From assembly GCA_964569425.1 (NCBI GenBank), contig CAZMVD010000154.1:1-9350 (forward strand): DNA of 9,350 nucleotides. The letters are read 5' to 3'. This stretch comes from JACQXM01 sp964569425 (GTDB lineage: Bacteria > Planctomycetota > Phycisphaerae > UBA1845). The number at the start of each line of letters is the position of its first letter. The stretch's first letter is position 1. The notes beneath the pieces were generated by a model, which was not told where the DNA came from, made no database searches, and was given only the letters and a program-made list of their open reading frames with translations. A program made the position numbers and the translations under genes. This document shows positions 1 through 6,368 of the stretch, one piece after another.

Positions 1-127
1 TTCAGCGCTTCGCCATAATCTCTGCGCCTGATCGCGACTTATTCAGGGACGACTAATTCGTGACGCAGAAAGTACTCATGCATTTGTTGGGCCGTGAGGT
101 GTCCGCAATAAAAGGGCATGGAAATCA

Positions 128-148
128 CCCGCGCGAAGCTCGCGAGGG
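128..148 (-). terminator. Weak hairpin downstream of rho
   Basis: A GC-rich hairpin lies about 100 bases past the rho stop codon. The inner arms CGCGA (132-136) and TCGCG (140-144) enclose a 3-base loop. After one mismatch (131/145) the stem continues as CCC (128-130) with GGG (146-148). Read on the minus strand it is followed by only a short T-containing stretch, so it is at best a weak intrinsic terminator or an mRNA 3'-end stabiliser for rho. The rest of 1-249 shows no convincing gene. Confidence 0.25.
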
Positions 149-249
149 TTCCGGCCGTGAAGTCCTAAACCCCGTTCATGTCCTCGCTGCTGTTCGATCG
201 TTATACAACTGGCTCGTGATCTATCGCGCCGAGGTGTGCAATACGGCCA

Positions 250-1497
<1,248 letters not shown>

Positions 1498-1581
1498 TGC
1501 TTTAATGCAGTGCCCGGCGACGACGTGCCTTCGCGGTCGAACGGGTTGCGCCGCGGCCAGAAGAGTGCCGCGCCCGACCAG

Positions 1582-1590
1582 AGTATAGCA
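1582..1590 (-). promoter_or_regulatory. Possible extended -10 promoter for rho
   Basis: On the minus strand this reads TGCTATACT, an extended -10 element (TGn followed by TATACT, five of six matches to TATAAT). No good -35 hexamer is seen at 16-18 bases, which is tolerated by extended -10 promoters. It lies about 85 bases upstream of the rho TTG start in a gene-free region. The call rests on sequence resemblance only. Confidence 0.35.
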
Positions 1591-1978
1591 TGATGATTGA
1601 ACAGGGGAATGGGGTGCCGGATCAATTCTCCGAGGATTTGACCTTGACAGAGCCGCGGGACTGTGCGAACCTCTCCCCCCAACGCGGTGAGCTTGGTCAA
1701 GTTTGACACACTGCGGCAGACAACGGTGGTCCGAGATTAGCGGCCGGGTTAGCGTTATCAGGCGTGCCCGGCGAAAAAATCTAACGGGGACCGCTTAAGT
1801 CATCCGATAAGGCGGTACATGTTTGCTGAACGCTGGCGCGGGAGCAGGCATGAGGCGCGGTTTGCTGGATCGGTTTTCGTCGTGCACAGGCCGAACAGTT
1901 CGCTTTCGCACAAAGGGCTTACAGCGGCCCTAAGCGATGTTGACGAACCACGAGCGGTTGAGTAATAAGAGCGCATGA

Positions 1979-1998
1979 AGCCCGGCGGACGTCGGGCT
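1979..1998. repeat. Stem-loop in intergenic DNA
   Basis: AGCCCGGC (1979-1986) pairs with GTCGGGCT (1991-1998) around a GGAC loop: seven Watson-Crick pairs and one G-U pair. There is no T-run on either side, so it is not a classical intrinsic terminator. It could be an RNA structure in the leader of the small gene at 2209 or a dispersed intergenic palindrome; one window cannot show dispersion. Confidence 0.4.
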
Positions 1999-2028
1999 GT
2001 CTGGCAGGTTCAGGTCGCACTTGGTGCG

Positions 2029-2050
2029 GTCGGAAGTATCGTCGGAAGTA
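2029..2050. repeat. Short tandem direct repeat
   Basis: GTCGGAAGTA occurs at 2029-2038 and again at 2041-2050, a 12-base period with only two copies. It lies about 160 bases upstream of the small secreted-protein gene. It could be paired regulator half-sites or a small duplication; nothing in the sequence decides between them. Confidence 0.4.
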
Positions 2051-2193
2051 GCGGTCAGGCGATGCGAGTCCGGTGCGAGAGAACCAACGCAATCGTACGT
2101 CCAGTAGTTTATTGATCGTTTGAGCGCGAGAGTGGACTCGAGCTCTTGGTAGTTGGGTTTGGATAGAGGTGCCGGGCCGACGCCTGGCAAGGC

Positions 2194-2200
2194 AAAGGAG
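2194..2200 (+). promoter_or_regulatory. Strong Shine-Dalgarno site
   Basis: AAAGGAG lies 8 bases before the ATG at 2209. It is the best ribosome binding site in the window and the main reason to accept the 64-codon frame behind it as a real gene. Confidence 0.75.
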
Positions 2201-2208
2201 ACTTCGGA

Positions 2209-2403
2209 ATGAACAGCAGCAAGATGAAGAAGACGGCGTTGGTAACCCTGCTCGGCGGAACGATCCTCGGCGGTGGTTGCCTGGGTTTGAACTGGCGGCA
2301 GGTTCTCTGGACGACGGCGCTCTATGCCGCCACGGAGTTCGTCCTGGACAATGACGGCGTGTTCGACCTGTTCGAGGACGGCAACGTCGCCGCCGCCAAC
2401 TAA
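2209..2403 (+). CDS. Small secreted or lipoprotein-like hypothetical protein
   Basis: A 64-residue protein of unknown function. Residues 1-8 are basic (KMKK at 5-8), followed by a hydrophobic, glycine-rich segment (about 9-23) ending in GGGC with Cys24. This looks like an export signal and possibly a lipoprotein signal, although the residues before the Cys do not fit a classical L-A/S-G/A-C lipobox. The mature part is short, with aromatic residues (NWRQVLW at 28-34) and an acidic tail (DNDGVFDLFEDG, 47-58). Support for a real gene: an ideal Shine-Dalgarno site, a sensible start, and an intrinsic terminator 110 bases after the stop, so it forms a complete monocistronic unit. Tiny proteins of this build are, from memory, frequent in planctomycete genomes; I recognise no function. 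Longer minus-strand frames across it are antisense shadows. Confidence 0.72.
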   Translation: MNSSKMKKTALVTLLGGTILGGGCLGLNWRQVLWTTALYAATEFVLDNDGVFDLFEDGNVAAAN

Positions 2404-2514
2404 GCACTCTCGCGAATCGGGCAAAACGCTGCTAGCGGCGCTTTGACGATCCGCAAACCCGACAGGGTCCAGCGCCTCCAGGGTGGTTGGATCCGGGGTT
2501 TCGGGTGTCTGGCA

Positions 2515-2564
2515 AGAGAATAACGCGGATCCGGCGTGAGGTCGGGTCCGCGTTCTCTTTTTTT
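2515..2564 (+). terminator. Intrinsic (Rho-independent) terminator
   Basis: The left arm at 2515-2532 (AGAGAA, a short TA bulge, then ACGCGGATCC) pairs with the right arm at 2544-2558 (GGGTCCGCGTTCTCT), and seven T residues follow at 2558-2564. The loop is about 11 bases. This is the clearest terminator in the window. It works on the plus strand and closes the small secreted-protein gene before transcription meets the convergent TetR gene. Confidence 0.85.
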
Positions 2565-2632
2565 ACAGCGCGCAGCGAACGAACCGGGACCAGTCGAAAG
2601 GCCACGCCGCGCCCAATCCTATGGTCGCGGGG

Positions 2633-3214
2633 CTACACCCGACCGGACAAAGGCATGTGGTGGTCGACCAGCAGGTTGACGAGTCTCCGCGCGACATTGG
2701 CCGTGTCAGTGTTGCGCGTGACCTGACGGGTCACATAGGCCCCTTCCAGTATGAGTGACATTTCGCGGGCAAACGTTGCGGCATCGTCGGCGCCGGCGTA
2801 ACCGGCCAATTCGCGGATGATCGACTCCATGGCATGTTTATGGGCGGCGGCGGCTTCGTGGGCGGGATCGTGGGGCTGGGGAAACTGAACGGCTACGTTC
2901 ACAAAGAAACAGCCGTTGTAGTCGTCTCGCGTGAATAACTCCGCCAAAGCGTCGGGAACGGCGAGAAGCTGTCCGCGTGGGGAGTCCCCGCCGTGGCGTT
3001 TGAGCATGTCGCGAAAGGTCTCCTGCCACCAGCGGTCGTGCCATTGGAGAACGGCACGAACGAGGTCGTCTTTGCTTTCAAAGTGGTTGTAGAAGGTCGT
3101 CTTGGTCACGCCGACTTCGTACAGAATGGCATCCAACCCGACGGTGTGAAACCCCACGCGATAGAACAGATCGTGCGCGGCGCGAATGATGCGATCTCGT
3201 GCAGTTTCTGCCAC
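2633..3214 (-). CDS. TetR/AcrR family transcriptional regulator
   Basis: A one-component repressor-type regulator of 193 residues, the normal TetR size. The N-terminal DNA-binding domain spans about 5-50: an RIIRAAHDLFYRVGF helix-1 region, then the helix-turn-helix (about 26-46) ending in VTKTTFYNHFESKDDLV, the TetR signature. The C-terminal half (about 60-193) is the helical ligand-binding and dimerisation region, with the segment NGCFFVNVAVQFP and a long helix around AAAAHKHAMESIIREL. The GTG start at 3212-3214 is chosen because AAGGA lies 8 bases upstream and the protein then begins exactly where the family begins. The frame stays open for another 153 codons upstream, but that stretch is antisense to the osmC-like gene. 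It is transcribed divergently from that gene, so it probably controls it and itself. The ligand cannot be read from the sequence. Confidence 0.94.
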   Translation of the reverse strand: MAETARDRIIRAAHDLFYRVGFHTVGLDAILYEVGVTKTTFYNHFESKDDLVRAVLQWHDRWWQETFRDMLKRHGGDSPRGQLLAVPDALAELFTRDDYNGCFFVNVAVQFPQPHDPAHEAAAAHKHAMESIIRELAGYAGADDAATFAREMSLILEGAYVTRQVTRNTDTANVARRLVNLLVDHHMPLSGRV

Positions 3215-3274
3215 GCGGCGATCCTTGTTGCGCGTTGTGCTGTCCCGGCAACCGTGGTGACTCCGGGGCGCACA

Positions 3275-3283
3275 AGTGTACCA
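3275..3283 (-). promoter_or_regulatory. Possible extended -10 promoter for the TetR gene
   Basis: The minus strand reads TGGTACACT, a TGn extension followed by TACACT (four of six matches to TATAAT), about 60 bases upstream of the GTG start. No well-placed -35 is visible. Weak evidence. Confidence 0.22.
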
Positions 3284-3358
3284 CGAGTCAACCCAAAAAT
3301 CACCGCTGGTCAATGGTTTTCGCCGTTGTCGGCTTGCATACTTGGGCATCGAAGAGAG

Positions 3359-3379
3359 CGTCGTGCACGTAGCACGACG
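3359..3379. promoter_or_regulatory. Perfect inverted repeat, candidate TetR operator
   Basis: The arms CGTCGTGC (3359-3366) and GCACGACG (3372-3379) are exact reverse complements around the 5-base spacer ACGTA. The total of 21 bases suits a dimeric TetR-family protein. It lies in the 220-base gap between the divergent TetR and osmC-like genes, 55 bases upstream of the osmC-like ATG, where binding could block that promoter. A second, fully palindromic GC block (CCGGCGCCGG, 3382-3391) follows immediately. That the local TetR protein binds here is inference from position and symmetry. Confidence 0.55.
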
Positions 3380-3434
3380 GTCCGGCGCCGGCCGGGCGAG
3401 GGATAACCAGAGCTTTGCCACAGGAGTAGATGCC

Positions 3435-3995
3435 ATGCAGGCGGTTGCGAACAAGATCAACGGGATCGACACGGAAGCGTTGAAGGGGACCATGGAGGCC
3501 ATCTCGGCCGACCCGGCCAGGGGGATCGTGGGGTTCCGGGTGAACACGACGTGGAAGGGCGACGGTCCGCGGAGCGAGTCGCGTGTGAGCCATTGGGAGT
3601 GCGGCGGGCAGCGGATCGCAAGGAACTTCACCATCCCGATCGATGAGCCGCCGGAGTTGCTGGGGACGAACACGGCCGCTAACCCGCAGGAGTACTTGAT
3701 GGCCGCGATGAACGCGTGCCTGCTGGCGACTTACGTGGCCGCGTTTTCCATGCAAGGCGTCGAGTTGGAATCGCTGGAAATCGAGTCGCACGGTGAACTG
3801 GACCTTCGGGGCTTTCTGGGATTGGACAAGAAGGTGAAGCCTGGCTACGACGAAATCGAGTACACGGTGCGGGTGAAGGGCGACGGCACGCCACGGCAGT
3901 TTGAGGCGGTGCACAACTGGGTCATGGCCACTTCGCCGAACTACTGGAACATGGCCAACCCCATCAAGCTCAAGCCGCGGCTGGTCGTGGAGTAG
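3435..3995 (+). CDS. OsmC/Ohr family protein lacking the second redox cysteine
   Basis: A 186-residue member of the OsmC-like superfamily; the classic OsmC and Ohr members are thiol peroxidases for organic hydroperoxides. The ATG at 3435 is chosen because CAGGAG lies 8 bases upstream; the frame is open further back without family similarity. The core runs from about residue 33 to the end. TNTAANPQEYLMAAMNACL (79-97) is the central-helix segment with the conserved cysteine (Cys95). The next segment (about 109-150) has the beta strands LESLEIESHGEL and EIEYTVRVKGDG. In peroxidatic members a second Cys lies near the C-terminus; here the equivalent segment is TSPNYWNMANPI (166-177) and has none, so a disulfide-based cycle with that residue is not possible. 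Cys56 is the only other cysteine. About 30 residues precede the domain. It faces the TetR gene across a shared regulatory gap. The family is sure; the substrate is unknown. Confidence 0.93.
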   Translation: MQAVANKINGIDTEALKGTMEAISADPARGIVGFRVNTTWKGDGPRSESRVSHWECGGQRIARNFTIPIDEPPELLGTNTAANPQEYLMAAMNACLLATYVAAFSMQGVELESLEIESHGELDLRGFLGLDKKVKPGYDEIEYTVRVKGDGTPRQFEAVHNWVMATSPNYWNMANPIKLKPRLVVE

Positions 3996-4053
3996 ACGGC
4001 GCTATCCGCGCCGGCGGATTGCACGACCGACTAACCACCTACCCAAGCGACCG

Positions 4054-4080
4054 GGGCCCTCTTCGCCGTGGAGAGGGCCC
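4054..4080. terminator. Strong U-less hairpin between convergent genes
   Basis: The arms GGGCCCTCT (4054-4062) and AGAGGGCCC (4072-4080) pair perfectly around a 9-base loop. The hairpin sits in the 130-base gap between the converging osmC-like and Rid genes. Only TT follows on the plus strand and no T-run exists on the minus strand, so it is not a textbook intrinsic terminator. It may serve both genes as a pause or 3'-end stabilising structure. Confidence 0.5.
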
Positions 4081-4125
4081 TTGGCGCGCGCCGTGCCGTG
4101 GTGGAACGGGAGCCTGAAGTGCAGA

Positions 4126-4605
4126 TCAAGCGGTGGGGTTGGTCCTCGAGCGGCTCCGGGGAATGACGGCAATGGCTTCGATTTCGACGAGCAGTTCGGG
4201 GCGGCAGAGGCGGGCTTCGACGCAAGTGCTGGCGGGGAGGGGGTCGAGTTGCAGTTCCTGGTAATAGGCGTTGCGGACGGCGTTGAATAGTTCGTAATGG
4301 CGGAAGTCGGCCAGGTAGCAGGTCGTGCGGACAATGTCGTGCCAGTCGGCGCCTTCGCAGGCGAGCAGGGCGGCGATGTTGGTGAAGGCGCGACGGGTCT
4401 GGGCGGCGAAATCGCCGAGATGGATGGACTCGCCCTGCTCGTTGACGCTGGCGGTGCCGGAAATGAACAGCATGGTGCAGCCGTCCAGTTCTACGCGCAT
4501 GCCGCGCGAAAAGGAAACCTTCCGGGGGTAATCGTAGGCCTCGCAGAGCACCTCCGGGTTGCGGATGGCGGACTTGACGACGCGCTGGGGCTGGGGTCGG
4601 GGCAT
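4126..4605 (-). CDS. Rid (YjgF/YER057c/UK114) family protein, non-canonical subgroup
   Basis: A 159-residue protein of the Rid family, trimeric small enzymes whose RidA members hydrolyse reactive enamine/imine intermediates from PLP enzymes. The Rid fold starts near residue 30 (VSFSRGM) and includes LFISGTASV (46-54), the helix AQTRRAFTNIAALL (68-81), VRTTCYLADF (92-101) and the C-terminal hallmark LLVEIEAIAV (138-147). The arginine that binds the substrate carboxylate in RidA (R105 in E. coli, in PARSCVEV) aligns with Ser126 in PASTCVEA, while the glutamate of EIEA is kept (Glu141). This places it outside the RidA/Rid1-3 type and makes imine deaminase activity doubtful. It is about 30 residues longer than RidA through an N-terminal extension, plus a short Arg/Ser-rich tail. 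The ATG at 4603-4605 has GGAG directly against it; an in-frame TTG two codons upstream (4609-4611) is the alternative start. Divergent from the haem-protein operon, convergent with the osmC-like gene. Confidence 0.9.
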   Translation of the reverse strand: MPRPQPQRVVKSAIRNPEVLCEAYDYPRKVSFSRGMRVELDGCTMLFISGTASVNEQGESIHLGDFAAQTRRAFTNIAALLACEGADWHDIVRTTCYLADFRHYELFNAVRNAYYQELQLDPLPASTCVEARLCRPELLVEIEAIAVIPRSRSRTNPTA

Positions 4606-4841
4606 CTCCAAGTTCCATCGGGGTTCCGTTGGAGCGGCTTCAGGTCGGCGGTCAGGCCCGCCTTATCGGTCGTCCGACGCGAAAGCGGGCCATCGCCGGT
4701 CAGAAAAACGATAAGCAATTACCGTGCCAAGCGAGTTGGGGCGCGGCGTTTTGCGCCGCCCGCCGATTCCGGCCCCGCGTTGGCGCGCAACTTGCAGAGG
4801 ATTCCAGGCGAACCCCGAAGCTCGGTTGGCGGGATGATCGC
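4606..4841. other. Intergenic region between divergent Rid gene and haem-protein operon
   Basis: About 235 bases that must hold promoters for both directions. An AT-richer island (about 4701-4722) is the likeliest place, but no convincing -35/-10 pair could be assigned. An inverted repeat GCCCGC (4656-4661) / GCGGGC (4685-4690) and a small hairpin GCGGCG / CGCCGC around TTTTG near 4746-4762 are present. The open frame of the operon's first gene extends back to 4629 here, but the translated residues look non-coding and precede the signal peptide. Confidence 0.4.
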
Positions 4842-6368
4842 GTGACGCTGGTGCAAATGATCATGGGCATGTGTTGCGGGGCCGTCGTGGCGGCTTCCGG
4901 GGTCGCCGCGGCCGCCGTTGGCTCGCCGGAGGACTTTCCGCATCCGCTCGTGCTTGCGCAAGTGCGCAGTGGTCCCGGTAGCGGTGCAGCGGCGGGATCG
5001 GCGAAATCCGATGGTCCGGCCGCCGGGGTCAGAAGCCGGATTGTACACCTGCGGTTTCAGGACGGGGCGGCGGTGTCGGAGGACCTGACGCCGGGATTTG
5101 CACAGGCGGAGCATCCTGAGGTTTCCTTCGACGGGCGGCGAATGCTGTTTGTCGGACGGCGTGCGGAGGACGCGACCGGCGCGGTGTGGGAGATGGACCT
5201 GGCGTCGCGCGAGGTGCGTCGGATCGTCACGTGCCGGGGCGAGTGCCTGGCCGTCCGGTATCTTTCACGGCTGTTTACGCTCCACGCGCCGGAGCCATGG
5301 GAGCAGATTGCGTATATCGAACGAGATGCGGCGGGTGTTGGCGCTTTGTTTACCTGCCGCATGGACGGTAATGGCGTGCGGCGGATCACCTACGGCGTGG
5401 GCGGCGTGGATTCCGTGGTGGCGCTGCGCAACGGGCGGGTGCTTGTGGGCATGGAGACTCGAACCGAGAGCGCCCCCGGCCGCGAAAACGCGCCGGCGAC
5501 GGCGCTGTACACGCTCAACCCGGACGGGACCGACCTGATGGCGTTCACGCGCGAGATGGATCGGCCGGTGCGGCGCATTGGGCAGGGCGAGACGGACGAC
5601 GGTTGGGTGGTTTTTCTGGAGACGGCGATCGCGCGGGGCGACAAGGATGGGTCGATCCTGGCGGTGCGGGGGGCCAACAGTTTCGGCGCACCGCGCGCCC
5701 TTCCCATTACGCCGGATGGTTCTTTTCGGTCAGCGACGCCGTGGGGTAGGAACCATCTGATGGTTTCATATTGTCCGCGGGGCGGCACATTGTTCGGGCT
5801 GTTCGATTTCGATCTGGAGACTGGAGACACCCGCCAGCTCTATCACGACCCCGACTGGGACGTCGTGGGGGTGGCGGTGGTGCGCGCGCGGCCTGCGCCG
5901 CCGGGGTATTCCAGCGTCGTGCGGGATGATGGAGCGTTCGGGCAGTTGTATTGCCTTGATGCTTACTTGACGGGGCTGGCAAGGGAATCGCCCGCCGGTC
6001 CATCGCGAATCGAATCGGTGCGGGTGTATGCGGCCGAGCCAGGCCGGCCGGGCGGCGCGCCGGCGGAGCGACGGTTGGGCGAAGTGCCGCTGGCGGAAGA
6101 CGGATCGTTTTTCCTGGAGGTGCCGGCGCGGATGCCGCTGCGCGTGGAGACGGTGGGCGAATATGGCGCCACGCTGCGGGCGATGCGCAACTGGTTCTGG
6201 GTGATGCCGGGCGAGCGGCGCGGCTGTATCGGGTGCCACGAAGATCGCACGTTGTCTCCGCCGAACCGGCATGTGAAAGCGCTGTATCACGCGCCGCGAC
6301 GCTTGACGCTGGACCGCGGAGCGCAGGTGCCCACGCCCGAGCAACCGGGAGAGGCGGCCGAGCCATGA
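4842..6368 (+). CDS. Exported beta-propeller monohaem protein, HzsA-like
   Basis: A 508-residue product. The start is placed at GTG 4842 with GGGA about 9 bases upstream; ATGs at 4857, 4863 and 4869 are alternatives that all keep the signal peptide. Residues 6-28 are hydrophobic and alanine-rich, an export signal. From about 88 to 375 there are TolB/PD40-like propeller blades: EHPEVSFDGRRMLFVGRR (90-107), LFTCRMDGNGVRRITYG (169-185), ALYTLNPDGTDLMAFT (221-236) and LFGLFDFDLETGDTRQLY (317-334). A beta-rich C-terminal segment (about 390-450) leads to MPGERRGCIGCHEDRTLSPPNR with one c-type haem site, CIGCH (462-466). From memory of family sequences this end is typical of proteins related to hydrazine synthase alpha subunit (propeller plus C-terminal haem). 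The alpha subunit of anammox bacteria carries two c-haems; here only the C-terminal one is present. First gene of a coupled operon; its stop overlaps the next start (ATGA). Probably periplasmic electron transfer or a subunit of a haem complex. The HzsA relation is likely, the function unknown. Confidence 0.85.
   Translation: MTLVQMIMGMCCGAVVAASGVAAAAVGSPEDFPHPLVLAQVRSGPGSGAAAGSAKSDGPAAGVRSRIVHLRFQDGAAVSEDLTPGFAQAEHPEVSFDGRRMLFVGRRAEDATGAVWEMDLASREVRRIVTCRGECLAVRYLSRLFTLHAPEPWEQIAYIERDAAGVGALFTCRMDGNGVRRITYGVGGVDSVVALRNGRVLVGMETRTESAPGRENAPATALYTLNPDGTDLMAFTREMDRPVRRIGQGETDDGWVVFLETAIARGDKDGSILAVRGANSFGAPRALPITPDGSFRSATPWGRNHLMVSYCPRGGTLFGLFDFDLETGDTRQLYHDPDWDVVGVAVVRARPAPPGYSSVVRDDGAFGQLYCLDAYLTGLARESPAGPSRIESVRVYAAEPGRPGGAPAERRLGEVPLAEDGSFFLEVPARMPLRVETVGEYGATLRAMRNWFWVMPGERRGCIGCHEDRTLSPPNRHVKALYHAPRRLTLDRGAQVPTPEQPGEAAEP

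Larger units (their letters stand above)
1498..2208. other. Gene-free interval between rho and a small secreted protein
   Basis: About 710 bases with no convincing coding region. Open frames on either strand here are short or antisense and match no family I know. The interval holds the putative rho promoter, an inverted repeat GCCGGG (1743-1748) / CCCGGC (1767-1772), a stem-loop at 1979-1998, a direct repeat at 2029-2050, and the ribosome binding site of the next gene. I found no tRNA, tmRNA, RNase P or SRP RNA signature. Room remains for a leader or small RNA, but nothing identifies one. Confidence 0.5.

Noticed and set aside
1919..2424. Two overlapping minus-strand frames of about 160 codons across the small secreted gene
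   Set aside because: No start signals or domain features. The plus-strand gene has an ideal ribosome binding site, a signal-like N-terminus and a terminator.
3215..3673. 153-codon upstream extension of the TetR frame
   Set aside because: It is antisense to the osmC-like gene, and the GTG at 3214 has its own ribosome binding site exactly where the TetR family starts.
1804..4669. 12-base sequence CCGATAAGGCGG at 1804-1815 and its reverse complement at 4658-4669, considered as shared regulator sites
   Set aside because: A 12-base match is expected by chance a few times in a window of this length, and the two places have different positions relative to genes.
6233..6364. Upstream in-frame extension of the hexahaem cytochrome
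   Set aside because: It would overlap gene 1 by 136 bases and place the signal peptide internally; the ATG at 6365 has a ribosome binding site and an ATGA junction.
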